Below are positions 47,213-54,900 of a stretch of 64,000 nt of DNA, in pieces. How positions within the stretch are numbered: the first letter of the stretch is position 1; each line of letters begins with the position of its first letter. Under the pieces are notes generated by a model, which saw only the letters and a list, made by a program, of their open reading frames with translations, was not told where the DNA came from and ran no database searches. This DNA comes from Pseudolactococcus sp041800635 (GTDB lineage: Bacteria > Bacillota > Bacilli > Lactobacillales > Streptococcaceae), in the NCBI GenBank assembly GCA_047833645.1, contig CP181259.1:930001-994000 (forward strand), read 5' to 3'. Position numbers and translations under genes: made by a program.

Positions 47213-47546
47213 GGGCACCTCTAAAATCATTTCGAAAATACGTGTCCGTATTGAACATGTATTTGGCTTTGTTGAAAATTCAATGCATGGTTCTAGTTTA
47301 CGTTCTATTGGATTCGATCGAGCTGTTTTAAATACTGACCTTACAAATCTGACTTATAACTTATTGAGGTACGAACAAGTTAAACGTTTAAATCTCAAAA
47401 CATGGCGGTAATCTGTCTAAAATAAGAATAAACAGTCAAGTGGCGTCTGTAACATAAAGAAAAACACAGTAGACTATGCTTAGTTTTCTGTGTTTTTTTC
47501 TAATTTCATTTTGAGGTGAATTAATTGGTAGTTATTAGAGGTGCCC
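47213..47546 (+). repeat. 334-bp internally deleted IS5 derivative (MITE-like)
   Basis: Both terminal repeats are present (GGGCACCTCTAAA left, TTAGAGGTGCCC right). The interior keeps only the last ~65 codons of the transposase (ISKIRVRIEHVFGFVENSMH onward) and the subterminal hairpin. The left repeat is joined straight to this codon stretch, so about 700 bases were deleted. It is non-autonomous but could be mobilised by a full transposase. Opposite orientation to the copies at 33963 and 36651. Confidence 0.88.
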
Positions 47547-48480
47547 TTTATTATTATACTTCGCATCATAGACTTTATCGTTCTCAGCAACTTGTCGGAA
47601 ATTCCGACAGGTTAACTCTTCTTGCTCCCCTTCTAGATAGATACTTTTCAACTATTCAGATGATTGCATAGTAACTAAAAATTAAATAACTTCAAAATAC
47701 CGTTTTAGGATTAAAAAACAAAAACAAAAACAAAAAAAATCAGCTCACAACAAGCTGATTCATTCAATCGGTTTACTCTCTTTTTTGGTGCTAAATTTGG
47801 TGCTTTTTAAAGCTGTTTTTTCATCAGGTCAATCAGTTCAATACTTTACGGGTACCAAATATAATTGTGCCAAAAGACAAACTTGTTATGAGTTTGTCTT
47901 TTGAGTTAATATTAATGATATAGTTTTTATTTGTAATAACAACTCTTGATTCTATCTCAAACTCAAATATACTTAAGATTAATATATTAATTTGTTTAGT
48001 CAAATTTGTAAATGAAAGATATTGATCTATGAAATTAAAATCGTAATAATCAAGTAAACTAATGAACACTGACTTTATAAAAGATGTATTGATATTAATT
48101 TCAAAAAAGTAGCAGAGTAATTTAAAGTCTAATTGATACATTTGTCGATTAGACCTGTACTACAATTTGGTATAACTTATACGGTTGCAATCTCATTATT
48201 TGATAATCACTTAGTATTTGAAGACCCGTCCTCTATTTTTCAGTGTTAATTCTGTAGAAACACCTTACAAATCAATTCAAAGAACGAAGAGGAAAGCGTT
48301 GTGAATGACCATTAATATTTCCTTCACTATTTCAATTATAGTATTCTATATAATACATTTAAAACAATTCTGCTCTTTTATTTTTCTATCTTGAAATAAC
48401 TAGAATAGACAAAAAAACAACGCACTTAAGTGTAAGGCGCTGTTCTTATTCGAAACGTTAAACATTTTTTTATTTCTAGA
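47547..48480. other. AT-rich gap with phage/ICE end-like repeats and terminators
   Basis: No solid gene. The plus strand contains the tandem repeat TTTGGTGCTAAATTTGGTGC (about 47781-47802), like arm-type binding sites of phage/ICE integrases. A strong minus-strand terminator, AATCAGCTTGTTGTGAGCTG with T-run, lies at 47738-47762, and another (CGC-CTTACACTTAAGT-GCG plus T-run) at 48414-48452. A minus-strand frame 47833-48141 (102 codons, Ile/Phe-rich) has no ribosome binding site and no recognisable motif. The region looks like the worn end of an older integrated element. Confidence 0.5.
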
Positions 48481-48715
48481 AAAGGTAGTCAAAAAGGTAG
48501 TCATTGGGTTGATTTATACTGCAATATAGTGAAATTCAAAATTTCAAGAATCGCTCTAAATCAAGCTTTTACACGTCTACTGACGTGTACTGAACCCTTA
48601 CTTGACTTCTTTAAAGATTAAGTATTAAAAATTTTACCCACATAACCCCTTGATACTACTGGTTTTTCAAATACCTACTTTTAAAATTATCTAAAAAGTA
48701 GAGATAAAGGTAGAG
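48481..48715. repeat. attL region: displaced rpmG 3' end and arm-type repeats
   Basis: On the minus strand bases 48618 to 48598 read ATC TTT AAA GAA GTC AAG TAA, i.e. IFKEVK-stop, the same last residues as intact rpmG at 57430. Sequence 48509-48618 is about 85% like 57338-57449. Tandem GGTAG repeats lie at 48481-48502 (AAAGGTAGTCAAAAAGGTAG) and 48695-48715 (AAAGTAGAGATAAAGGTAG), the latter matching the pair at 57311-57332. The crossover is near CTTTAAA. The extra repeat set left of the core suggests an earlier, related insertion at the same site. Confidence 0.75.
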
Positions 48716-48723
48716 ACATTAAT

Positions 48724-49989
48724 TTACCCTGTTAGTTCTGAGATTTTATTCATAAAAATATTAACTGCTTCACTTCTTTTTTGAGGTGCTAATTCAGCAT
48801 ACAAGTCCATAGTTGTTGAGATAGATTTATGCCCCATTCTAATCTGTAGCTCTTTCCAATTAGCACCTGCATTAAGCATAATCGAAGCATGAGTATGTCG
48901 AAAAATATGAAATCCGTAATCTGGTAATCCTAATGATTTCAACCTACTTTTTAAAGTTGTTCGTTCATTTCTATCACACATATAATTTCCATAGATAGTC
49001 GGAAAAATTAAATTTGTTTCTGATAAATTATGCTTTCTAAAATATTCATTCATTTCATCAAAAAACACTTTTAATGATTGTAAAATTTCCAATGGAACAG
49101 AGACTCTCCGATAACCTGATGCTGTTTTAGGCGTTGTTTTACAAATAACTTGGCCTTTCGTACCAATTTTTTTATTTGCATTTTTCCACATCAATGTCTT
49201 ACTTACTAAAATTTCACAATTTTCAAAATCTAAGTCATTGTATTCCAATGCTAATAATTCATTAACTCGTAAAGCAGAATAAAGCAAAGTTTCACAAATT
49301 ACCTTAAAACGCCTATTTGCTCTATTATTTGGTAAGCTGTCAATATATCTAAGCCATTTTAATAAATCATCATCTTGTAAAACTACTATACGTTTTGTGT
49401 TAGATTTTGGTTTTGGTGGAATTTTTATATGTTTTACTGGATTAACTTCTAACCCAAAATTAGTAATACCAAAATCAAAAATATCACTTAATTTTCTAAC
49501 AATAGCTCCAAATTCTTTAGTACTACCTTTATCCGACTTCTTTTTACCTAATTCCGCTGATTTTCTTGCATTAATAGCCAATTGATTTACCCAAAGTTGA
49601 ATATCAATAGATGCAATCTTATTAGGTTTTAAATGTCCAAAATAAGGAATGATATAGACAGATAAGTAACTACCAACTCTATTCAATGTATTTTCAGAAC
49701 TTACCAAAGTTTGAAAAGAATTGAACCAAACTTCCGCTAAATCTTTAAACGATATAACTTGCAATTGCTCTACTTTAGTTGAACCATTTTTCTCAAAGTC
49801 TAACTTAGCTTTCAAAAATTTTCGATCTAACTCTCTAAGAGTCCGAGCTGTTACTGTAGTAGTCACTTGTTTTCCAGTTTTATTATCTATACCAAGATAA
49901 GCACCTTTTAACGAGTAGCTAATATTACCGTCGCTCTTTATTCTTTTATCAACTTTCCTATTTTTATACGTAATTTTTTCTATTTTCAT
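48724..49989 (-). CDS. int: Tyrosine recombinase / integrase
   Basis: A 421-residue integrase of the Tn916/ICE type. It has an N-terminal arm-binding domain (SDGNISYSLKGAYLGIDNKT), a SAM-like core-binding domain (about 75-190, VSFKDLAEVWFNSFQTLVSS-like), and a catalytic domain with Arg in LLYSALRVNELLALEYNDL (about 245), HxxR in YGFHIFRHTHASIMLNAGAN (about 365) and the nucleophile Tyr in STTMDLYAELAPQ (about 400). Located next to attL and transcribed towards it. It should catalyse recombination at the rpmG 3' end. Confidence 0.95.
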   Translation of the reverse strand: MKIEKITYKNRKVDKRIKSDGNISYSLKGAYLGIDNKTGKQVTTTVTARTLRELDRKFLKAKLDFEKNGSTKVEQLQVISFKDLAEVWFNSFQTLVSSENTLNRVGSYLSVYIIPYFGHLKPNKIASIDIQLWVNQLAINARKSAELGKKKSDKGSTKEFGAIVRKLSDIFDFGITNFGLEVNPVKHIKIPPKPKSNTKRIVVLQDDDLLKWLRYIDSLPNNRANRRFKVICETLLYSALRVNELLALEYNDLDFENCEILVSKTLMWKNANKKIGTKGQVICKTTPKTASGYRRVSVPLEILQSLKVFFDEMNEYFRKHNLSETNLIFPTIYGNYMCDRNERTTLKSRLKSLGLPDYGFHIFRHTHASIMLNAGANWKELQIRMGHKSISTTMDLYAELAPQKRSEAVNIFMNKISELTG

Positions 49990-50072
49990 ACTACCACTTT
50001 CATATCGGATAAATAAAAATGGCTAAAATAATAATCTCCCTTCTTAGATATTACTATTTTAACACTTCATAT

Positions 50073-50357
50073 TCAATTTCCCAAAAAAATAAGTACATCA
50101 CTTACTTTGTAATATACCGTTCTTGTTTTCTCAATTGGAGGTTCTAATCGTTTCAAACCTAGCTTTTCCCAACTTTTTAATGTATTAGGTGAAATGTTCA
50201 ATTGCTCTAAAAGTTCTTTTTGAGTTAAAATACCAAGAGACGACTTACTAATCGAATTTTGTTGAATTAATATAATCAACATAGAAAGTTGTTTCTCAAT
50301 ATTTGAAATCAAGATAAGTTCATTACTATTTCCTTTTTTATAATCATTATTACTCAT
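50073..50357 (-). CDS. xis: Excisionase-like DNA-binding protein
   Basis: A 94-residue protein with a C-terminal winged-helix/MerR-like helix-turn-helix: LTQKELLEQLNISPNTLKSW followed by EKLGLKRLEPP and TVYYKVSDVLIFLGN, the form of excisionases and AlpA-type regulators. It is directly upstream of the integrase on the same strand. The role in directing excision is inferred from size, fold and position. Confidence 0.75.
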   Translation of the reverse strand: MSNNDYKKGNSNELILISNIEKQLSMLIILIQQNSISKSSLGILTQKELLEQLNISPNTLKSWEKLGLKRLEPPIEKTRTVYYKVSDVLIFLGN

Positions 50358-50385
50358 ACTATAAATTCCTTATTTTTAAAGTTTA

Positions 50386-50453
50386 TGTATCTTATAGGAC
50401 TTGAACCTATAATCACTTGTAAAACAAGTGGTTTTACCATTAAACTAAGATAC
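50386..50453 (-). tRNA. tRNA-like sequence, anticodon UUU (Lys-like)
   Basis: On the minus strand a cloverleaf can be drawn: acceptor GTATCTT / AAGATAC (7 bp), D arm GTTT-AATGGTA-AAAC, anticodon arm CACTT-GTTTTAC-AAGTG (anticodon UUU by position), and T arm ATAGG-TTCAAGT-CCTAT with the invariant TTCAA. It is only about 68 bases: a single base links the acceptor and D stems, base 26 is missing and the variable loop has three bases. No CCA is encoded. It starts six bases after the rep stop codon. Could be a degenerate tRNA or a tRNA mimic. Confidence 0.6.
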
Positions 50454-50458
50454 GCCAC

Positions 50459-51796
50459 CTAGATTATTATTCTAGGCATTTCTATTTTGTAAGGGAATGA
50501 CCTTGGCACAATAATTTCTTTTATAACTCTATCCGCAAATTTCTCCCTATTGCCATCTTCTATAAATATTTTTTTAAAGTCAAAATTTAATGAAATACAT
50601 TCATCTTCCGATATTCGAATATTCCTTGGTATCTCACGTTTGAAAACTTCGGAGATGTTGTAAATAAAATCATCATCATGTCTTGGAAATTGTTTAGAGT
50701 GAATTTCTAAATAGTTGCCAACTCGTCTGACAAATTGGTCTAAATCTTCGCCCTTTAACTCTTTGAAAAAATCAACTGGAGATTGATAGTTCGCAACAAT
50801 GATTGTACGAGGAACCACCATTTTATTTTTATAGCGAGCTGACATTCTAGCTGAGTTAAGGGGGTCAAAAATTTTTAACCAATCTGAAACAGACAGACTT
50901 TTAACACGCAAATCATCTAAGATTAAAATATCTTCCCCAACATAGTCATCAAAGGGATTACTTGAAGAAGCATTGTAGATTTTACTTTCAAAACCATTTT
51001 CAATCCCATACTCTTCTAGTTTATCAGCTATCAATGATGTTAAACGAGTTTTACCAATACCTGGTTTCCCTTGAATATAGAGAACAGTTAATTGATACTC
51101 TCTATTTTTCAACATTTTCAATCTCTTATAACCTAAGTCAGCGCCATAAAAATCCATAGCCTTATTAAAAATATCTTCATTCATGCCATAAAGTAAATTT
51201 AAATCTTCATCATCTTTTAAATCTTCTTTTTTCAATTTTCCTAATAAAAGTTGTTGGCGAACGTAATCAAAGCTAGTTTTTAATTCCTCACGTTTAACAG
51301 TGGCTGCTCTTTTTTTCAGTTCGTCCGAATTTTCCTCAATATAGGTGGCATAATCGAAAGTACCAAAAGTTTCCACCTCACTAGCAGAGTATTGATACTT
51401 TTCTGGATTTTTAGCATGGATGAGATAAGGTTTATTGTTTATCTCTACATGCTTACCACCTTTTGGTTTTTCCACGTATTGTGGTTCAATGCCAAGCCGT
51501 CTAGCTACACGTTCCAAGTCAAAAGCACCCTTAAAAGCAACATAACCATGAATGTGAGGAAGTATCAAACTATCATTAGCCTTTTTATCTTTATCATGGA
51601 CAATCAAAGCAATCTCTTCAAAACCTTTCATGCTCTTTAATGAGTTATAGATTTCTTTAAAAATATCTACTTTGTTGGCTTGCCAATCATCAAATAAAGC
51701 TAATTTTTCATCTTCCCATGCCCAATAGTCAGGATTGAGATATTGCGAAAATATAAATTTTCTTGATTGATTTCGATTTTTACTTATTTTTATCAT
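50459..51796 (-). CDS. rep: HUH replication initiator fused to P-loop helicase (CRESS-like Rep)
   Basis: A rolling-circle Rep of about 445 residues. The N-terminal HUH endonuclease has motif 1 SRKFIFSQYLNPDYW, the metal-binding HUH in LPHIHGYVAFKG (about 90) and the catalytic Tyr region NNKPYLIHAKNPEKYQYS (about 125; Rep_2/RepB-like). The C-terminal helicase has Walker A VLYIQGKPGIGKTRL (about 255) and Walker B EDILILDDLRV (about 300), then RTIIVANYQSPVDFFKE as sensor region. This HUH-SF3-like combination is that of CRESS-type plasmid Reps. The frame is open 25 codons upstream, but that part contains repeats that look like iterons; MIKISKNRN follows AAGGAG very closely, so the start is uncertain. 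Confidence 0.88.
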   Translation of the reverse strand: MIKISKNRNQSRKFIFSQYLNPDYWAWEDEKLALFDDWQANKVDIFKEIYNSLKSMKGFEEIALIVHDKDKKANDSLILPHIHGYVAFKGAFDLERVARRLGIEPQYVEKPKGGKHVEINNKPYLIHAKNPEKYQYSASEVETFGTFDYATYIEENSDELKKRAATVKREELKTSFDYVRQQLLLGKLKKEDLKDDEDLNLLYGMNEDIFNKAMDFYGADLGYKRLKMLKNREYQLTVLYIQGKPGIGKTRLTSLIADKLEEYGIENGFESKIYNASSSNPFDDYVGEDILILDDLRVKSLSVSDWLKIFDPLNSARMSARYKNKMVVPRTIIVANYQSPVDFFKELKGEDLDQFVRRVGNYLEIHSKQFPRHDDDFIYNISEVFKREIPRNIRISEDECISLNFDFKKIFIEDGNREKFADRVIKEIIVPRSFPYKIEMPRIII

Positions 51797-51844
51797 CTCC
51801 TTTTTGTGATAATAGGGTTTAATTTTGTGACAGCGACATTGTTT

Positions 51845-52138
51845 CTTTCCTATTGTCACATCTATTGTCACACTTTTTTATCAGTTTCTTTCGCCTTTTC
51901 CGCATACGCTAGGCAGGGTATACACCCTTGCAAACACAGGGGTTTGCACTGTTTATCGACAAGCCCTAAACAGTGCGCCCGTAGGGCAAATATAGGCAAA
52001 ATGTGAGATGTGAGAATAGAATTCCAAAAAACTCTTTGAGTTGGGATATGCCACCTCTCGTTCTCTCACGCTCCCGTCCTCTGCTGTCGCAGACGGGGCG
52101 TTACGAGAACGGTGGATAACCTCAACTCAAAGAGTTTC
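51845..52138. other. Candidate replication origin: iterons and hairpins
   Basis: This gene-free stretch upstream of rep is GC-rich for the element and full of inverted repeats. Features: direct repeats of TGTGACAATAG (minus strand, about 51849-51871); GCAAACAC-AGGGG-TTTGC (51930-51947); GCACTGTTTA / TAAACAGTGC (51946-51955 and 51967-51976); and a large structure 52029-52137 with outer arms AAACTCTTTGAGTTG / CAACTCAAAGAGTTT and inner stems CGTTCTC / GAGAACG and CCCGTC / GACGGG. This is the layout expected for a double-strand origin and/or strong attenuator. No nick site could be assigned with certainty. Confidence 0.6.
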
Positions 52139-52143
52139 TTGTA

Positions 52144-52590
52144 TTATTTCGACTCTTTTTTCTCTACTTTATCAGCAGGCAATTTAACACCTTCAGCAAC
52201 AACTTTAAATGCTTTATAGCCTGCTCTATTATCACTACCGTCAACCCATAGTAAAGTCACACGTGGGTTAATCAATTCAATTGCCACAGACATCTCATTA
52301 TCAATCAGGCTTTCAATATCACGAAAACCGCCAATTACTTCAATACGTGTTTTTGAGAGGTCTGAAACATCCCCACCAGCTCCTTGAACTGCCTTAAATA
52401 GATTAGTACTAACACCGTCTAAAGTGTATTTTTGTACGGCATTGGTTTGATTACCAGCGCTATCATACTTACTTTCTCGTGCTTTTGAAAAATCTACCTG
52501 AAACAATCTAGGTAAATCAAATTGTGATTGATCAAGTAGAAGATTTTTAAGTGAGGGAGTATCAGTTGTTTTAATTTTTGAATTGTTCAT
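52144..52590 (-). CDS. Conserved hypothetical protein of the integrative element
   Basis: A 148-residue soluble protein (SQFDLPRLFQVDFSKARESK ... GGFRDIESLIDNEMSVAIELI ... TLLWVDGSDNRAGYKAFKVV). No motif recognised. It ends in a Lys/Glu tail. AAGGA precedes the ATG. It overlaps the upstream helix-turn-helix gene by 20 bases, so the two are co-translated, and both lie upstream of rep; a role in replication or its control is possible but not shown. The hairpin-rich origin region follows. Confidence 0.6.
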   Translation of the reverse strand: MNNSKIKTTDTPSLKNLLLDQSQFDLPRLFQVDFSKARESKYDSAGNQTNAVQKYTLDGVSTNLFKAVQGAGGDVSDLSKTRIEVIGGFRDIESLIDNEMSVAIELINPRVTLLWVDGSDNRAGYKAFKVVAEGVKLPADKVEKKESK

Positions 52591-53044
52591 TTAGCAAGTC
52601 CTTAATTTTATTTTTTCTCAGCCCAATTTCAAGTTTTTCGAGCCTACTGTTAAAGTGTTCTAATTTATATACTCTATGAGCTAATTTAGAATTCTCTTTT
52701 TGAAGTTGACTGACTTTTTCCGATAGAGCTTTAAATCTATCATAAGAGTTCTGACCTACTTCATCAATCTCATTGAATATTTCTCGTTCCCGCTTGGCTT
52801 TTAAGTTGCCATAAACTTTAAATACTGATTGTTCAAAATTACCGCTTAAGGCTAATGCTTGTCTTAATGCTTTGAACTTAGTCAGGTCTTCTTTTGTGAA
52901 GTGAGGTATCTTTCTTTCGCCATTTCTGCGCCTTTGTATTTCAAAATCAAAGGTATAGCCAGATAAGGCAGTGATTTTCGGACACCACTTTCGCACCGTC
53001 TGAGGACTTCTTATGACTACTTTTGCGACATCTTTATAGTCCAT
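52571..53044 (-). CDS. Helix-turn-helix / coiled-coil protein
   Basis: A 157-residue protein. The N-terminus YKDVAKVVIRSPQTVRKWCP is a MerR-like helix-turn-helix, followed by ERKIPHFTKEDLTKFKALRQ, and the C-terminal half (about 100-150, FKALSEKVSQLQKENSKLAH ... HFNSRLEKLEIGL) is a heptad coiled coil. This design resembles plasmid-borne partition or copy-control proteins that bind DNA as dimers. AAAGGAGAAC stands before the ATG. It overlaps the following hypothetical gene. Confidence 0.7.
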   Translation of the reverse strand: MDYKDVAKVVIRSPQTVRKWCPKITALSGYTFDFEIQRRRNGERKIPHFTKEDLTKFKALRQALALSGNFEQSVFKVYGNLKAKREREIFNEIDEVGQNSYDRFKALSEKVSQLQKENSKLAHRVYKLEHFNSRLEKLEIGLRKNKIKDLLNEQFKN

Positions 53045-53053
53045 AGTTCTCCT

Positions 53054-53107
53054 TTATAACACATTACTACCAAGCTTAATCTTGATAGCTGTGTAATCAT
53101 TTTTCAT
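53054..53107 (-). CDS. Possible 17-residue leader peptide
   Basis: A very small frame, MKNDYTAIKIKLGSNVL, preceded by AAAAGGAGTGTGAAACAT, a strong ribosome binding site. Its stop codon lies just before the AAAGGAG of the next gene (53044), so the spacing would allow translational coupling. Whether it is translated is unknown; the good binding site is the only argument. Confidence 0.4.
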   Translation of the reverse strand: MKNDYTAIKIKLGSNVL

Positions 53108-53140
53108 ATGTTTCACACTCCTTTTAAATATGATACAGAA

Positions 53141-53232
53141 AATTTTATCTGCTCTAAACAGCCTATGAACTAAAAGGAGACCCCTAATGTCTAACAGGGA
53201 GTTCATAGGCTGTTTACAACAGATAAATGTTG
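53141..53232. repeat. Duplicated hairpin element, copy 1
   Basis: Perfect 14-bp arms ACAGCCTATGAACT / AGTTCATAGGCTGT (53158-53171 and 53203-53216) inside outer arms TTTATCTG / CAGATAAA. A related copy lies at 53868-53938, in the same orientation, on the other side of the repressor gene. Neither has a T-run directly after the stem. Confidence 0.7.
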
Positions 53233-53267
53233 TAAATAAAAAAATGTCAATTTATTGACAGTCTGTT

Positions 53268-53786
53268 CTAAATATTACTGAATTTTTTTAGTATTTCAGC
53301 AGGCATTGGCGAAATAGTTATATCTTTGTTTTTACTTATATTTAGTAAGAGAAGCCATACAAAGGCAAATAAGACATCAACTGATGAATGTTCTTTTGGT
53401 GTTTCCATTATTTCATGCACAGCTCTAAACATAGATACTTCTGTTTCTGAAAAAATGATATGGTTATCATCATCACGAGTAAAGACATATTTCAACCTCC
53501 ACAATGTTTGGAAATAAGTTGAATAAGTTATCTCGTCAATTCCTGCTTCAGCTTGAAGCTGTTCGGGGGTAAATGTGATATTTTCATGTTCAATAGTATT
53601 ACCTAAAAGGTAGTCTACTGATACATTAAAAAAATTAGATAGAGTTGCCAAAGTTTGTTGATTTGGATTTCTTTTTCCATTTTCCCAAACAGCATAAGCT
53701 GGCTGAGAAATACCTAGTTTAGTGGCAATTTCTTTTTGAGTTAATTTAGCTTCTAAACGTAGTGTTTTCAGTCTGTCGGATAGCAT
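53268..53786 (-). CDS. XRE-family repressor
   Basis: A 172-residue regulator. The N-terminal helix-turn-helix is LKTLRLEAKLTQKEIATKLG then ISQPAYAVWENGKRNPNQQT, followed by a C-terminal domain of about 100 residues (TYFQTLWRLKYVFTRDDDNH ... MFRAVHEIMETP) with no recognised motif. AAGGAGAA before MLSDRL decides the start. It is divergent from the second XRE gene at 54565 with a 730-base gap, the typical layout of a phage/ICE lysogeny switch. Confidence 0.85.
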   Translation of the reverse strand: MLSDRLKTLRLEAKLTQKEIATKLGISQPAYAVWENGKRNPNQQTLATLSNFFNVSVDYLLGNTIEHENITFTPEQLQAEAGIDEITYSTYFQTLWRLKYVFTRDDDNHIIFSETEVSMFRAVHEIMETPKEHSSVDVLFAFVWLLLLNISKNKDITISPMPAEILKKFSNI

Positions 53787-53813
53787 TTTATTTTCTCCTT
53801 GTAATTTATTTTT

Positions 53814-53846
53814 TAATAAAAAAACAACTAGCATTATCTAGTTGTC
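53814..53846 (-). terminator. Terminator in the leader of the repressor gene
   Basis: On the minus strand ACAACTAG-ATAATG-CTAGTTGT followed by TTTTTTT. It lies between the upstream hairpin element and the repressor start, so it may be an attenuator or may end a small RNA. Confidence 0.7.
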
Positions 53847-53867
53847 AGTCTATTATGCGAATAAGTA

Positions 53868-53938
53868 ATTTTATCTGCTCTAAGCAACCTATAAAACCCG
53901 AGATAATCTTATAGGCTGTTTACAACAGACAAAAATTA
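53868..53938. repeat. Duplicated hairpin element, copy 2
   Basis: AATTTTATCTGCTCTAAGCA ... CCTATAA / TTATAGG ... GGCTGTTTACAACAGAC. It shares both edges with copy 1 (TTTATCTGCTCTAA and GGCTGTTTACAACAGA) but the centre is different, so selection appears to act on the ends and stem rather than on the loop. A terminator hairpin follows on the minus strand. Confidence 0.65.
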
Positions 53939-54113
53939 TCTGTTATATTTAAAGATGCCCTTGCGGTACATCTCGCCTTAACGTCATCATATCCAACTAA
54001 GACATGAGCGAGGCTCAACTTGGAATTATTGAGTAATCAATCTCAAAATGACTGACCAGTTCAATATCGCTTCCTCATTGCCGATTTGTTAGGGCGGTTT
54101 TTCTCCGTTTTGT

Positions 54114-54266
54114 TCAGCATTTCGCTTTATCTATCAATCCTTTCAGACTGATAGTCCCTATTTTATCTCGGACAAGGTACAAAAGACCTTGCATTTTCTT
54201 TTCAGGACTTACACGTTTAGCCTGACTTGAAGATACAGATACGAACAAATTAGTAATAACTTGCAT
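54114..54266 (-). CDS. Small protein of unknown function (50 residues)
   Basis: The frame MQVITNLFVSVSSSQAKRVS then PEKKMQGLLYLVRDKIGTIS and LKGLIDKAKC is preceded by GGAAAGG about ten bases before the ATG. The composition (positive, amphipathic) is protein-like rather than random. I do not recognise a family. It lies alone in the divergent region between the two XRE genes, transcribed toward the repressor. Confidence 0.5.
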   Translation of the reverse strand: MQVITNLFVSVSSSQAKRVSPEKKMQGLLYLVRDKIGTISLKGLIDKAKC

Positions 54267-54564
54267 AATTGTTTACCTTTCCATACACTATTGCACGAGT
54301 TGCCAATATTTGATATAATAGAGTTACCAAGCAACTACTATATCATTGTATGAATCAGATTTTTTTGTATTTGATTTTCAAGCAATGGATTTGATCTATC
54401 AGCCTATCATATTTTATTCAATCGACAAATTGAATTTTTATTGGTGGGCTTTTACTTCAAAAGAATAAATAGTCAAACGACTATATTTACATTTTATCGT
54501 CATTTGACTATATTGTCAAGCGCTTTTTTTAAAAAAATAAATTATTTTTCTGGAGGAAAAGAAA

Positions 54565-54897
54565 ATGTTCCAAGAACGCCTTAAATCATTGCGCCTAGAG
54601 AAAAAACTTACCCAAAAAGACATCTCTGAAAAACTAAAGATTTCTCAACCAACCTATCAACAGTGGGAAAGTGGAAAAAGAAATCCATCTGGAGAAACAC
54701 TACAAAAATTTGCTGATTTTTTTGATGTTTCTACTGATTATCTTTTAGGTAACACTGATAGAAAACAATCTTCAAAATTTGAACAAGATTTAGAAAAATC
54801 ACTTAATTCGTTTCACTCTTTCGACGGTAAAGAAATGAGCGATAATGATCGTGAAATCATTCGTGAATGGCTTATTGAACATTTTAAAGATAAATAA
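54565..54897 (+). CDS. XRE-family regulator
   Basis: A 110-residue protein with helix-turn-helix FQERLKSLRLEKKLTQKDIS then EKLKISQPTYQQWESGKRNP, closely similar to the N-terminus of the divergent repressor. The C-terminal part is short and acidic. TGGAGGAAAAG precedes the ATG. The palindromes AGTCAAACGACT (54471-54482) and GTCATTTGAC (54499-54508) just upstream are probable operators. It forms an operon with the ImmA-like protease. Confidence 0.88.
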   Translation: MFQERLKSLRLEKKLTQKDISEKLKISQPTYQQWESGKRNPSGETLQKFADFFDVSTDYLLGNTDRKQSSKFEQDLEKSLNSFHSFDGKEMSDNDREIIREWLIEHFKDK

Positions 54898-54900
54898 TTG

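Noticed and set aside
47833..48141. Minus-strand 102-codon frame
   Set aside because: Low complexity Ile/Phe/Asn composition, no ribosome binding site and no motif; listed only within the gap description.
50386..50453. tRNA gene as integration target of the element
   Set aside because: The repeats at the two element ends match rpmG, and the tRNA-like sequence is internal and single-copy.
51797..51871. Longer N-terminus for rep
   Set aside because: The 25 extra codons begin with GTG and cover tandem TGTGACAATAG repeats, which are more likely iterons; homologous Reps begin close to motif 1.
53187..53258. Plus-strand 23-residue ORF with AAGGAGA
   Set aside because: It lies entirely on the hairpin element and its codons come from the stem arms; no counterpart in the second hairpin copy.
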